Origin: Pseudacidovorax sp. RU35E
GTDB taxonomy: Bacteria; Pseudomonadota; Gammaproteobacteria; Burkholderiales; Burkholderiaceae_C
Direction: 5' to 3'
Length of the DNA stretch: 64,000 bases
Assembly (NCBI RefSeq): GCF_900156165.1
Contig: NZ_FTMY01000002.1
Location: 434,001-498,000, forward strand
A model generated the notes under the pieces. It worked only from the letters and a program-made list of their open reading frames with translations, was not told where the DNA came from and did no database searches. This document shows positions 46,961-59,181 of this stretch, piece after piece (the stretch's first letter is position 1; each line of letters begins with the position of its first letter). A program made the position numbers and the translations under genes.

Positions 46961-48790
46961 ATGAGCGAACAACAGGTCAAGGTTCCGGACATCGGCGACT
47001 TCAGCGAAGTGGCCGTGATCGAGGTGCTGGTCAAGCCGGGCGACACCATCAAGGTCGAGCAGTCGCTGATCACCGTCGAATCCGACAAGGCATCGATGGA
47101 GATTCCCTCCAGCCACGCCGGCGTGGTCAAGTCGGTGGCCGTGAAGGTGGGCGACAAGGTGAGCGAAGGCTCGGTGGTGCTGACCATCGACGCGGTCGAT
47201 GCGGCTACGGCGGCGCCTGCACCGGCCGAATCGCCGGCGCCCGCTGCGGCGGCGCCCAAGGCGGCACCTGCGCCCGCACCGGCAGCGCCGGCCGCGGCGC
47301 CTGCGCCCGCTGGCAGCTACAGCGGCCAGGTCGACATCGAGTGCGACACCCTCGTGCTCGGCGCTGGCCCGGGCGGCTATTCCGCCGCCTTCCGCAGTGC
47401 CGACCTCGGCATGAAGACGGTGCTGGTCGAGCGTTACGCCACCCTGGGCGGTGTGTGCCTCAACGTGGGCTGTATTCCTTCCAAGGCGCTGCTGCACGTC
47501 GCCGCCGTGATGGACGAGGTCAAGCACTTCGTCGACCTTGGCGTGGACTTCGGCGCGCCCAAGGTCGACCGCGCCAAGCTGCTGGCCCACAAGAACAAGG
47601 TGGTGGGCAAGCTCACCGGCGGCCTCACGGCCATGGCCAAGATGCGCAAGGTCACGACCGTGCGTGGCGTCGGCAGCTTCCTGGACCCCTATCACCTCGA
47701 AGTGGACGAGAGCACCGGCGAAGGCCGGGCCACCACCGGCAAGAAGCAGGTCATCCGCTTCCGCCACTGCATCATCGCCGCCGGCTCGCAGGCGGTGCAC
47801 CTGCCCTTCATGCCCAAGGACGATCCGCGCGTGGTGGACTCCACCGGCGCGCTGTCGCTGGCGACCGAGCCCAAGCGCATGCTGATCCTGGGCGGCGGCA
47901 TCATCGGCCTGGAGATGGGCACGGTGTATTCGTCGCTGGGCGCACGCCTGGACGTGGTCGAGATGATGGACGGCCTGATGCAGGGCGCCGACCGCGATCT
48001 GGTCAAGGTGTGGCAGAAGATGAACGCGCCGCGCTTCGACAACATCATGCTCAAGACCAAGACCGTGGGCGCCGAGGCGACGAAGGACGGCATCAAGGTC
48101 ATGTTCGAAGGCGAGGGCGCGCCCAAGGAGCCGCAGGTCTACGACTTGGTGCTGCAGGCGGTGGGCCGCACGCCCAACGGCAAGAAGATCGGCGCCGAGA
48201 AGGCCGGCGTCTCGGTGACCGACCGCGGCTTCATCCCGGTCGACATCCAGATGCGCACCAACGTGCCGAACATCTTCGCCATCGGCGACATCGTCGGGCA
48301 GCCCATGCTGGCCCACAAGGCGGTGCACGAGGCGCATGTGGCGGCCGAAGTCATTGCCGGCGAGCAGAAGGGCGACAAGGAACTGGCAAGCGCCGCGTTC
48401 AACGCCCGCGTGATCCCGAGCGTGGCCTACACCGACCCGGAGGTCGCGTGGGTGGGCCTGACCGAGGACCAGGCCAAGGTGCAGGGCGTCAAGGTCAAGA
48501 AGGGCCTGTTCCCGTGGACGGCCTCCGGCCGCGCCATCGCCAACGGCCGCGACGAAGGCTTCACCAAACTGCTGTTCGACGCCGAGACGCACCGCATCCT
48601 GGGCGGCGGCATCGTCGGCACCCATGCGGGCGACATGATCGGCGAGGTGGCCCTGGCCATCGAGATGGGTGCAGACGAGATCGACATCGGCAAGACCATC
48701 CATCCGCACCCCACGCTGGGCGAGAGCATCGGCATGGCGGCGGAAGTGGCGCACGGCACCTGCACCGACCTGCCACCGCAGAAGCGCTGA
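46961..48790 (+). CDS. lpdA: Dihydrolipoamide dehydrogenase with N-terminal lipoyl domain (PDH E3)
   Basis: 609 residues, about 130 longer than plain E3. An N-terminal lipoyl domain (Lys43 in [11 protein letters not shown]) and an Ala/Pro linker precede the flavoprotein part. The E3 part has GAGPGGYSAAFRSADLG, the redox disulfide [13 protein letters not shown], the NAD-binding GGGIIGLEMG and the C-terminal His-Glu region HPHPTLGESIGMAAE. E3 reoxidises lipoyl groups with NAD+. The fused lipoyl domain is known from some beta- and gammaproteobacterial PDH clusters. It lies 12 bases after aceF and ends the operon. Confidence 0.96.
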   Translation: MSEQQVKVPDIGDFSEVAVIEVLVKPGDTIKVEQSLITVESDKASMEIPSSHAGVVKSVAVKVGDKVSEGSVVLTIDAVDAATAAPAPAESPAPAAAAPKAAPAPAPAAPAAAPAPAGSYSGQVDIECDTLVLGAGPGGYSAAFRSADLGMKTVLVERYATLGGVCLNVGCIPSKALLHVAAVMDEVKHFVDLGVDFGAPKVDRAKLLAHKNKVVGKLTGGLTAMAKMRKVTTVRGVGSFLDPYHLEVDESTGEGRATTGKKQVIRFRHCIIAAGSQAVHLPFMPKDDPRVVDSTGALSLATEPKRMLILGGGIIGLEMGTVYSSLGARLDVVEMMDGLMQGADRDLVKVWQKMNAPRFDNIMLKTKTVGAEATKDGIKVMFEGEGAPKEPQVYDLVLQAVGRTPNGKKIGAEKAGVSVTDRGFIPVDIQMRTNVPNIFAIGDIVGQPMLAHKAVHEAHVAAEVIAGEQKGDKELASAAFNARVIPSVAYTDPEVAWVGLTEDQAKVQGVKVKKGLFPWTASGRAIANGRDEGFTKLLFDAETHRILGGGIVGTHAGDMIGEVALAIEMGADEIDIGKTIHPHPTLGESIGMAAEVAHGTCTDLPPQKR

Positions 48791-48828
48791 TCGCCAGCCC
48801 CTAAGCGCAGCTTCGCGGCTGCATTCAG

Positions 48829-48873
48829 CGGCCCGGCCGGGCGACCTTTGGGTCGTCCTGCCGGGCCGTTTTG
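48829..48873 (+). terminator. Terminator of the aceE-aceF-lpdA operon
   Basis: CGGCCCGGC pairs with GCCGGGCCG (48829-48837 and 48860-48868), with an imperfect inner extension, and TTTT follows. It lies 39 bases after the lpdA stop. Confidence 0.75.
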
Positions 48874-48971
48874 CCACGGGGGGCGGGCCGCAGCCGGGCG
48901 GTGGGGCTTGAAATCAGGGACGCCTTGACGACGGCCCAGCGCCCGGGTTCGACAGCCAGGATGAGGCGGCC

Positions 48972-48998
48972 AAAAAAAAGCCCGCTCAACGAGCGGGC
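48972..48998 (-). terminator. Rho-independent terminator of the NlpC/P60 gene
   Basis: On the minus strand GCCCGCTC/GAGCGGGC, an 8-bp stem with a 3-base loop, is followed by eight T. It lies about 30 bases after the stop of the minus-strand peptidase gene. Confidence 0.92.
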
Positions 48999-49028
48999 CT
49001 TGCTTCGAGACGGCGATGGTCGCTCGGC

Positions 49029-49571
49029 TTACTCGCCAGCCGATTCCGAAAGAACGCGCCGGGCGCCGTTGAAGCGATTCAGCCAGTAGCTCTGGTTCAT
49101 GTCTTCCACGCGCACTTCGGACCCAGAGCGGGGCGAGTGGATGAACTTGCCGTCGCCCACGTAGATGCCCACATGGCTGAAGGCACGGCGCATGGTGTTG
49201 AAGAAGACCAGGTCGCCCGGCTTGAGTTCGCTGCGGTCGATCTTTTCGGTGGCAGCGGCCTGCTCCTCGGCGCGGCGGGGGAGGACCATGCCGATGGTCT
49301 GGTTGTACATGGCGCGGACGAAACCGCTGCAGTCGAAGCCGGTTTCGGCGTTATTGCCGCCGCGGCGGTACGGGACACCCAGGAAGCTCATCGCGCTGAC
49401 CACGAGGTCCGAGGTCTTGTCGGCCACGGCCTGACGTGCATGTTCGACGCGGCCCAGGAGGCCTTTGTCGGCGAGAAGCTTGTCCATCTCCGTGGACCGG
49501 TCGGTTGCGGGGGCAGCGTGGGCTGCGGTGGCAAGGAGCAGGGCCAGGGCGGGGAGGACGAAAATTCGCAT
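49029..49571 (-). CDS. NlpC/P60-family cell-wall peptidase
   Basis: 180 residues with a signal peptide (MRIFVLPALALLLATAAHA). The catalytic domain has MSFLGVPYRRGGNNAETGFDCSGFV with Cys81, and His133 (FSHVGIYVG) and His145 (FIHSP). Such enzymes hydrolyse gamma-D-Glu-diamino acid bonds in peptidoglycan peptides in the periplasm. The ATG at 49571 matches the signal-peptide start. A GTG eight codons upstream is less likely. It has its own terminator and is divergent from the sugar dehydrogenase gene. Confidence 0.93.
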   Translation of the reverse strand: MRIFVLPALALLLATAAHAAPATDRSTEMDKLLADKGLLGRVEHARQAVADKTSDLVVSAMSFLGVPYRRGGNNAETGFDCSGFVRAMYNQTIGMVLPRRAEEQAAATEKIDRSELKPGDLVFFNTMRRAFSHVGIYVGDGKFIHSPRSGSEVRVEDMNQSYWLNRFNGARRVLSESAGE

Positions 49572-49787
49572 GGGCCCGTAGGATATGGACGACACCCCAA
49601 TGTGTCAACCAGTTTTGCTAATTGTAAGTCTGCTTCAAGTTATTGATTTCATTCAAATTTCAGTAATGGCTGAAAAGCGTGGTTGTAACAGCCGCAGTTT
49701 TCATTGCAGCCGGTAGGTTGAACCCAGGCAGTGCTTCTTCGCTCATCGTGGATGGGTCCAAAAATTCTTCACGATGCAGGAGTCGTT

Positions 49788-50912
49788 ATGCATATCGCCA
49801 TTTCCCTCGGACTGACCGCAGCCACGGTCGTTGCTGCTTCGACAGCCGTTTCGAGCGCCGCTCAGGAACTGCCGCAGCCCAGGCCGCAGACGGTGGCGGC
49901 GGGCCTCTCCCATCCATGGGGCCTGGCCTTCCTGCCGGATGGCCGTTTCCTGGTGACGGAGCGCCCTGGGCGGCTGCGGGTCATTGAGAAGGATGGCCGC
50001 ATTGGTGCGCCGGTCGAGGGTCTCCCGCCGCTGGCGGCCCAGGGGCAGGGCGGTCTGCTGGATATCGCGCTGGATGCCGGCTTCAAGACGAACCGTACGC
50101 TCTATTTCTGTTTCTCGGAGCCGGGTGCGGGCGGCACCAACAGCACGGCGTTGGCCCGCGCCGTGCTGGCGCCCGACGAAAGGCGGCTCGAGCAGGTCCG
50201 GGTGATCTTCAGCCAGCAGCCCAAGGTCGCAAGCCGCGCGCATTTCGGCTGCCGGATCGCGCAGACCGCAGACGGCAAGCTCTTCCTGACGATGGGGGAT
50301 CGCTTCTCGCGCAGCGCAGATGCACAGCGGCTGGACAACCACCTGGGCAAGGTGGTGCGCATCGACACGGACGGCAAAGCACCCGCCGACAACCCGTTTG
50401 TGAACCGGGCCGGCGCGCTGCCTGAGATCTGGAGCTATGGCCACCGCAACATGCAGGGCGCGACCATCGGGCCGGACGGGCGCCTCTGGACGCACGAGCA
50501 TGGTGCCCAGGGCGGGGACGAGATCAACATCGCCCAGGCCGGCCGCAACTATGGCTGGCCGGTCATCACGCACGGCGTGAACTACGGCGGCGCTCCCATC
50601 GGGGAGGGCATCAAGGCCAAGGAGGGCATGGAGCAGCCGCTGCACCAGTGGACGCCGTCCATCGCACCTTCCGGGATGACCTTTTTGAACAGCGACCGCT
50701 ATGGAGCGGCGTGGAAGGGCAGCCTGCTGGTCGGCTCGCTCAAGTTCGGCTACCTTGACCGTATCGACATCCGGGACGGCAAGGTGGTGGGCGAGCAGAA
50801 ATTGCTCGCCGCGGCACGCGAGCGCATCCGCGACGTGCGGCAAGGTCCGGACGGGCTCATCTACGTGCTGACGGACGAGGACGAGGGCAAGCTCATCCGG
50901 CTGGAGCCTTGA
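49788..50912 (+). CDS. PQQ-dependent aldose sugar dehydrogenase (YliI type)
   Basis: 374 residues with a signal peptide (residues 1-24). The soluble glucose/sorbosone dehydrogenase beta-propeller shows GLSHPWGLAFLPDGRFLVTERPGRLRV, GQGGLLDIALD, AHFGCRI, a GDRFSRSADAQRLDNHLGKVVRI segment and YGHRNMQGATIGPDGRLWTHEHGAQGGDEIN. It would oxidise aldoses in the periplasm with PQQ. No PQQ synthesis genes are in the window. AGGAG lies five bases before the ATG at 49788. Confidence 0.92.
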   Translation: MHIAISLGLTAATVVAASTAVSSAAQELPQPRPQTVAAGLSHPWGLAFLPDGRFLVTERPGRLRVIEKDGRIGAPVEGLPPLAAQGQGGLLDIALDAGFKTNRTLYFCFSEPGAGGTNSTALARAVLAPDERRLEQVRVIFSQQPKVASRAHFGCRIAQTADGKLFLTMGDRFSRSADAQRLDNHLGKVVRIDTDGKAPADNPFVNRAGALPEIWSYGHRNMQGATIGPDGRLWTHEHGAQGGDEINIAQAGRNYGWPVITHGVNYGGAPIGEGIKAKEGMEQPLHQWTPSIAPSGMTFLNSDRYGAAWKGSLLVGSLKFGYLDRIDIRDGKVVGEQKLLAAARERIRDVRQGPDGLIYVLTDEDEGKLIRLEP

Positions 50913-50967
50913 CGGCGGGAGGGTGCCGGCCGGGCGGCCGGCGGTCCAGCCTGACGAGGCGACGAGT

Positions 50968-51750
50968 TCAGGGGCGCGGGCCCGTACAGCGGGGCAGCGG
51001 TGCCTCTGCCAGCAGGCGCTGCCAGAGCGGGCGCCAGGCGGGCCAATCGTGGCCGCCCGCGACGGTCAGCACGTGCTGCGGCGGCAGCGCAGGTGCGAGC
51101 ACCCGGTGCGTGGGCGCCAGGCGATCGTCCACGCCGAAGGCGAGGTACAGCGGCGCTCGGGCGGCGGAAGGCCCGACGTAGCGTTTCAGGCAGGTCCACG
51201 CCCGTACGCCAATCGCGTCGTCGGTCTCCGCTGGCGGCCGCCAGCGTTCCACCCCGCCTTGGGCCGCGACATCGGCAGCGGTCTGCGGCTCGCCGAGGTA
51301 AGGGGCGATGAGGAGCAGGCCGTCGATCTCGTCCGGATGCTCATCGGCGTACAGCAGCGCACCCAGCCCACCCAGGGAGATGCCGGCCAGCCAGATATGC
51401 CGGTACCCCTGTGCCCGGGCGGGATCGATCACGTCAGCACGGAGCCGATCGACCACGCTGCGATCTTTGTAGTAGCCCATGTGCGCGTCCGCGCGAACCA
51501 GGTCGGCCCGCAGGCCAGCTGCGCGGAAGGTGTCGATGAAGCCCTCGGTTGACAACTCGCCCAGCAGCATGCCGCGTCCGGGCAGCAGCACGATCAGCGT
51601 GTCGGTGGGACCGCAGGCGCTGGCGTCGCGGTCCACGGGCATGGGCACGATTGCCGATCTTGGCAGCCAGCCGCAGCCCGGCAACCCAGATGCAGCGAGG
51701 GCCGCGACGGCCCAGGCCATGGCGCTTCGGCGCCGGACGCTTCTACTCAT
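50968..51750 (-). CDS. Alpha/beta-hydrolase lipoprotein
   Basis: 260 residues from the ATG at 51750, with GGGAG upstream. The N-terminus is basic then hydrophobic and ends in a lipobox-like GLPGC. The hydrolase part has an oxyanion region LIVLLPGRGMLLGEL, nucleophile elbow GISLGG (a Gly-Ile-Ser-Leu-Gly-Gly box), an acid near GVDDRLAP and the histidine in GGHDWPAW. The substrate is unknown; esterase or thioesterase are possible. It is convergent with the sugar dehydrogenase gene and divergent from the next. Confidence 0.8.
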   Translation of the reverse strand: MSRSVRRRSAMAWAVAALAASGLPGCGWLPRSAIVPMPVDRDASACGPTDTLIVLLPGRGMLLGELSTEGFIDTFRAAGLRADLVRADAHMGYYKDRSVVDRLRADVIDPARAQGYRHIWLAGISLGGLGALLYADEHPDEIDGLLLIAPYLGEPQTAADVAAQGGVERWRPPAETDDAIGVRAWTCLKRYVGPSAARAPLYLAFGVDDRLAPTHRVLAPALPPQHVLTVAGGHDWPAWRPLWQRLLAEAPLPRCTGPRP

Positions 51751-51907
51751 CTCGCCGCTCCCGGGTCCTCGGCGATGCGGGCCATGGCGTGCGCGGCGGT
51801 CGGGCACGGAGCGACGGGCAGGGACGGGGAGGGACAATGGCCGGCATGCGGCTGCATTGTGGCCGTCCCGTGCTTTTCCCTGTTGCTTCTCTCTTTCTTC
51901 GCGCCTC

Positions 51908-52510
51908 ATGCTCCTCGACGCCGACCAATCCCAACTCGTGCTCATCGATTACCAGCCCCGGCTCATGCCTGCCATCCACGAGGGTGAGGCGATCCTGGCC
52001 AATGCGCGGCGGCTCGCGCAGATGGCTCGCCTGGCGGATGTGCCGGTGTTCGGCACCGAGCAGAACCCGTCCCGGCTCGGTCAGATGCCCGCCGAACTGC
52101 GCGACCCGTGCCGCCGGGTGATGGCCAAGATGCAGTTCAGTGCCGTGGCCGAAGGTTTCAGCGAATGGCTGCGCCCGCCCGCCCGCCCGCCGCAGGGCAA
52201 CGCGCGGAGCCTGCCGCGCCACCTGCAGAAGCCGCAGGCCGCGGAGCCCGAGCGTGGCAGCATCGTCATCGCCGGCTGCGAGGCCCATGTCTGCGTGCTG
52301 CAGACGGCGCTGGAGCTGCTGGAGGACGAGTTCGAGGTCTGGGTGGTGACCGATGCATGCGGCTCGCGCACCGAGCGCAACCGCGACGCAGCCTTCGACC
52401 GCCTAGCCGGCGCCGGTGCCGAACTGGTGACCACCGAGATGGTCGGCTTCGAGTGGCTGCGCAGCGCAGAGCATCCGGCTTTCAAGGAACTGCAGGCCCT
52501 GATCCGCTGA
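51908..52510 (+). CDS. Isochorismatase-like cysteine hydrolase
   Basis: 200 residues of the isochorismatase/nicotinamidase superfamily. The catalytic triad is visible as Asp14 (LVLIDYQPRLMPAI), the Lys in MAKMQFSA and the Cys of GCEAHVCVLQTAL. A charged loop of 20 or more residues (PPARPPQGNARSLPRHLQKPQ) is inserted between the Lys and Cys strands and is unusual. The substrate is unknown. The ATG at 51908 fits the family start; the open frame upstream is antisense to the hydrolase gene. Confidence 0.88.
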   Translation: MLLDADQSQLVLIDYQPRLMPAIHEGEAILANARRLAQMARLADVPVFGTEQNPSRLGQMPAELRDPCRRVMAKMQFSAVAEGFSEWLRPPARPPQGNARSLPRHLQKPQAAEPERGSIVIAGCEAHVCVLQTALELLEDEFEVWVVTDACGSRTERNRDAAFDRLAGAGAELVTTEMVGFEWLRSAEHPAFKELQALIR

Positions 52511-52661
52511 TCGGCCGCGGCGCCCGGGGAGGCGCACGAGGGTGCACCCTGTCAGCCTGCCGCAAGGCCGTCTCCAATAATCACGCGGCGGTCGTCGCCC
52601 ATTCAGGTCGGCCGTCCACAAGGCGCAACTTCGACGCCAGCGACCAGGAGACAACAAGGCC

Positions 52662-54563
52662 ATGAGCAGCTATCAGGAGTTCTATCGTCGTTCCATCGAC
52701 GCGCCCGAAGCCTTCTGGGCCGAACAGGCGCAGCTGATCGACTGGCATCAGGCACCGACCACGGTTCTGGACCGCAGCCGGTTGCCGTTCACCACCTGGT
52801 TCGGCGGCGGCACCACCAATCTGTGCCACAACGCCATCGACCGCCATCTGCCGCAGCGGCAGGATGCGCCGGCAGTGATCGCCGTGTCGACCGAAACCGG
52901 CACCGAGCGCACCTACACCTACGGCGAACTGCACCGCGAGGTGCAGCAGATGGCCTCGATGCTTCGGAGCCTGGGCGTGGGCCGGGGCGACCGGGTGCTG
53001 ATCTACATGCCCATGATCGCGCCCGCGGTGTTCGCCATGCTGGCCTGCGCACGGCTGGGCGCCATTCACAGCGTGGTCTTCGGTGGCTTCGCCAGTGCGT
53101 CGCTCGCGTCGCGCATCGACGATGCGCAGCCGAAGGTGATCGTCAGTGCCGACGCCGGCTCGCGCGGCGGCAAGGTACTGGCGTACAAGCCGCTGCTGGA
53201 CGAGGCGATCCGGCTTGCCGCGCACAAGCCGTCGGCCGTGCTGCTGGCCGACCGCGGCCTGGCGCCCATGGATCTGGTTGCGGGCCGCGACCACCGGATG
53301 GATGAACTGGCGCCGGCCCATGCCCAGGCCGAGGTGCCCTGCGAATGGATGGGCGCGGCGGACGTCAGCTACACGCTCTACACCAGCGGCACCACAGGCC
53401 GGCCCAAGGGCGTGCAGCGGGACGTGGGCGGCTACGCCGTGGCGCTGGCCGCCAGCATGCGACACATTTTCCAGGCCAGCCCGGGCGAGACGTACTTCTG
53501 CACCAGCGACATCGGCTGGGTGGTCGGCCACTGCTACATCGTCTACGGGCCGCTGATCGCGGGCATGGCGACCATCGTCTACGAAGGTGTGCCCACGCAG
53601 GGGCTGGACGGCCAGCCGGACGGTGCCATCTGGTGGCGGCTGGTCGAGAAGTACAAGGTGAACGTGATGTTCTCGGCGCCCACGGCGGTGCGGGTGCTGA
53701 AGAAGCAGGATCCTGCGCTGCTGCGCAAGCACGACGTCTCCAGCCTGCGGGCGCTGTTCCTGGCGGGCGAGCCGCTGGACGAGCCGACCGCCCGCTGGAT
53801 CAGCGAGGGGCTGGGCGTGCCGATCATCGACAACTACTGGCAGACCGAGTCGGGCTGGCCGATCCTGACCGTGGCCCATGGCGTGGAAAAGCAGCCCACC
53901 AAATTCGGCAGCCCGGGCGTGCCGATGTACGGCTTCAAGGTCAAGCTGGTGCACGAATCCACCGGCGAGGACCTCACGACGCCGGGCCAGAAGGGCGTGG
54001 TCGTGATCGAGTCGCCGACGCCGCCCGGTTTCATGCAGACCGTCTGGCGAGACGACGAGCGATTCATCAACACCTATTGGCGAAGCATTCCAGGCATCGA
54101 GGTCTATTCCACTTTCGACTGGGGCATCCGCGATGCCGACGGCTACTTCTATATCCTGGGCCGAACCGACGACGTGATCAACGTCGCCGGACATCGACTC
54201 GGCACCCGCGAGATCGAGGAGGCCATTTCAGCGCACCCAGCCGTCGCCGAGGTGGCGGTCGTGGGCGTGGCCGATGCGCTCAAGGGCCAGGTCGCGGTCG
54301 CCTTCGTGGTGCCACGGGCAGGCGTGGGCGATGACGCTGCCGCGTTGAAACTGGAGGGTGAGGTCATGAAGACCGTGGCCGACAGCCTGGGCGCACTCGC
54401 GCGTCCAGCGCGCGTGTATTCGGTTGCCGCGCTGCCCAAGACGCGCAGCGGCAAGCTGCTGCGGCGCGCATTGCAGGCGGTGTGCGAACGGCGCGATCCG
54501 GGCGACCTCACCACGATCGACGACCCGAGCAGCCTGCAGGCCATCCAGCGCCTGATCGGCTGA
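52662..54563 (+). CDS. prpE: Propionyl-CoA synthetase
   Basis: 633 residues, AMP-forming acyl-CoA synthetase. The P-loop is YTSGTTGRPKGVQRDVGGY, followed by PTAVRVLKK, YWQTESGWPI, DWGIRDADGYFYILGRTDDVINVAGHRLGTREIEE and the C-terminal KTRSGKLLRRAL with the catalytic lysine. The VQRDxGGYAVAL pattern and length suit PrpE rather than Acs. It activates propionate for the carboxylase at 23-27 kb, although it is 25 kb away. AGGAG lies upstream of the ATG. Confidence 0.94.
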   Translation: MSSYQEFYRRSIDAPEAFWAEQAQLIDWHQAPTTVLDRSRLPFTTWFGGGTTNLCHNAIDRHLPQRQDAPAVIAVSTETGTERTYTYGELHREVQQMASMLRSLGVGRGDRVLIYMPMIAPAVFAMLACARLGAIHSVVFGGFASASLASRIDDAQPKVIVSADAGSRGGKVLAYKPLLDEAIRLAAHKPSAVLLADRGLAPMDLVAGRDHRMDELAPAHAQAEVPCEWMGAADVSYTLYTSGTTGRPKGVQRDVGGYAVALAASMRHIFQASPGETYFCTSDIGWVVGHCYIVYGPLIAGMATIVYEGVPTQGLDGQPDGAIWWRLVEKYKVNVMFSAPTAVRVLKKQDPALLRKHDVSSLRALFLAGEPLDEPTARWISEGLGVPIIDNYWQTESGWPILTVAHGVEKQPTKFGSPGVPMYGFKVKLVHESTGEDLTTPGQKGVVVIESPTPPGFMQTVWRDDERFINTYWRSIPGIEVYSTFDWGIRDADGYFYILGRTDDVINVAGHRLGTREIEEAISAHPAVAEVAVVGVADALKGQVAVAFVVPRAGVGDDAAALKLEGEVMKTVADSLGALARPARVYSVAALPKTRSGKLLRRALQAVCERRDPGDLTTIDDPSSLQAIQRLIG

Positions 54564-54771
54564 ACTCGCCGCGTCCGCTGTTGTCAGATTGGGGGCGCAC
54601 AATGGTGCGTTCGAATCACCGCGGCAGTGCGCGCGTGCGACGTGGCACAATCCTGGGTGTACTCAGGCCCTTCCCCAGCCACAGTCGCATCCGCCATCCG
54701 GTTCAGCCGTGTCGCGGAAGGTTTTCTTAACCAGCTAATGCTTCCCCAAGGGAAGCGGAGGTCAGCGGAAC

Positions 54772-57645
<2,874 letters not shown>

Positions 57646-57656
57646 GTCCCCGCCAC

Positions 57657-57683
57657 GGAGGCCGGCGCGTTGCGCCGGCCTCC
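57657..57683 (+). other. Perfect 12-bp hairpin between odhA and odhB
   Basis: GGAGGCCGGCGC and GCGCCGGCCTCC pair perfectly with a 3-base loop, 12 bases after the odhA stop. No T-run directly follows; a run of eight T lies about 20 bases later. It could be a partial terminator, or an RNA-stability element that sets the odhA:odhB ratio. Confidence 0.7.
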
Positions 57684-57753
57684 CGTTCTTGCGCGCCCCA
57701 TTTTTTTTGTCGTTCGCGGGCGTGTTTCCCTCGAATAAGCAGAGTTCATAAAA

Positions 57754-59022
57754 ATGTCCATCGTTGAAGTCAAGGTTCCCCAGTTGTCCGAGTCCGTGGC
57801 CGAAGCCACGATGCTGCAGTGGAAGAAGAAGGCCGGCGAAGCCGTCACGGCCGATGAAATCCTGATCGAGATCGAAACCGACAAGGTCGTGCTCGAAGTG
57901 CCGGCGCCCGCGTCCGGCGTGCTGGCCGAGATCGTCCAGGCCGATGGCGCCACCGTCGTCGCCGACCAGTTGATCGCCAAGATCGACACCGAAGGCAAGG
58001 CCGGCGCCGCTGCCCCCGCACCGGCTGCCGCCGCTGCTGCGCCCGCCGCATCGGCCCCTGCTGCCGCGGCGCCCGCCGCCACCGGTGGTGCCAAGTCCGA
58101 CGTGGCCATGCCCGCCGCCGCCAAGCTGCTGGCCGACAACGGCCTGAAGACCAGCGACGTCGCCGGCTCCGGCAAGGACGGCCGCGTGACCAAGGGCGAC
58201 GTGCTGTCGGCCGTCGCTGGTGGCGCCACCGCCGCCAAGGCACCCGCCGTGCAGATCCCGACCGGCGCGCCCAAGACCTCGCTGCCGCAGGTCGCCGCGC
58301 CCACCGCCGCCAACCTGGGCGACCGACCCGAAGAGCGCGTGCCGATGAGCCGCCTGCGCGCCCGCATCGCCGAGCGCCTGCTGCAGTCGCAGTCCACCAA
58401 CGCCATCCTGACCACCTTCAACGAGGTGAACATGGCCCCGGTGATGGACCTGCGCAAGAAGTTCCAGGACGCCTTCACCAAGGAGCACGGCACCAAGCTG
58501 GGCTTCATGAGCTTCTTCGTCAAGGCGGCCGTGCACGCCCTCAAGAAGTACCCGGTGCTCAACGCCTCGGTCGACGGCAACGACATCATCTATCACGGCT
58601 ACTTCGACATCGGCATCGCCGTCGGCTCGCCGCGCGGTCTGGTGGTGCCGATCCTGCGCAACGCCGACCAGATGAGCTTTGCCGACATCGAGAAGAAGAT
58701 CGCCGAGTTCGGCAAGAAGGCCCAGGAAGGCAAGCTGTCGATCGACGACATGACCGGCGGCACCTTTTCGATCTCCAACGGTGGCACCTTCGGCTCCATG
58801 CTGTCGACGCCCATCATCAACCCGCCCCAGTCGGCCATCCTCGGCGTGCACGCCACCAAGGACCGTGCCGTGGTCGAGAACGGCCAGATCGTGGTGCGTC
58901 CGATGAACTACCTGGCGATGAGCTACGACCACCGCATCATCGACGGCCGCGAAGCCGTGCTGGGCTTGGTCGCGATGAAGGAAGCGCTGGAAGATCCCTC
59001 GCGCCTGCTGTTCGATATTTGA
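57754..59022 (+). CDS. odhB: Dihydrolipoamide succinyltransferase (2-OGDH E2)
   Basis: 422 residues. One lipoyl domain with Lys44 ([14 protein letters not shown]), an Ala-rich linker, a peripheral subunit-binding domain ([32 protein letters not shown]) and the catalytic domain ending [30 protein letters not shown]. The DKVVLEV lipoyl signature separates it from the PDH E2. It transfers succinyl groups to CoA. The ATG follows the hairpin and T-rich leader. Confidence 0.97.
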   Translation: MSIVEVKVPQLSESVAEATMLQWKKKAGEAVTADEILIEIETDKVVLEVPAPASGVLAEIVQADGATVVADQLIAKIDTEGKAGAAAPAPAAAAAAPAASAPAAAAPAATGGAKSDVAMPAAAKLLADNGLKTSDVAGSGKDGRVTKGDVLSAVAGGATAAKAPAVQIPTGAPKTSLPQVAAPTAANLGDRPEERVPMSRLRARIAERLLQSQSTNAILTTFNEVNMAPVMDLRKKFQDAFTKEHGTKLGFMSFFVKAAVHALKKYPVLNASVDGNDIIYHGYFDIGIAVGSPRGLVVPILRNADQMSFADIEKKIAEFGKKAQEGKLSIDDMTGGTFSISNGGTFGSMLSTPIINPPQSAILGVHATKDRAVVENGQIVVRPMNYLAMSYDHRIIDGREAVLGLVAMKEALEDPSRLLFDI

Positions 59023-59050
59023 TCCACCCCCGTTTCTTGCTCACTGCGTG

Positions 59051-59132
59051 TAGCGGAATCCCCCCTTGAGGGGCGCACCCGGCGGCCCGGCAAAGCCGGT
59101 TCCGCGGGTGCACGTGAACGGGCTTCGCTGCG
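59051..59132 (+). repeat. Putative intergenic palindromic element between odhB and lpd
   Basis: An imperfect hairpin at 59075-59111 (GCACCC...CCGGC-AAA-GCCGG...GGGTGC) is preceded by CCCCTTGAGGGG. The 159-base gap interrupts an otherwise tight operon, and the sequence style resembles dispersed Comamonadaceae intergenic palindromes as I recall them; no second copy was found in this window. Confidence 0.4.
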
Positions 59133-59181
59133 CTTGCCTTTGCATGCCAGCCTCGTGGTGAGCCGACTCAAGCAAAAAATC

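Noticed and set aside
42419-48877. A 2152-codon open frame on the minus strand
   Set aside because: It lies exactly antisense to aceE-aceF-lpdA, whose codon bias in GC-rich DNA keeps the opposite frame open. The translation is a low-complexity His/Gly/Ala/Val-rich sequence with no domain.
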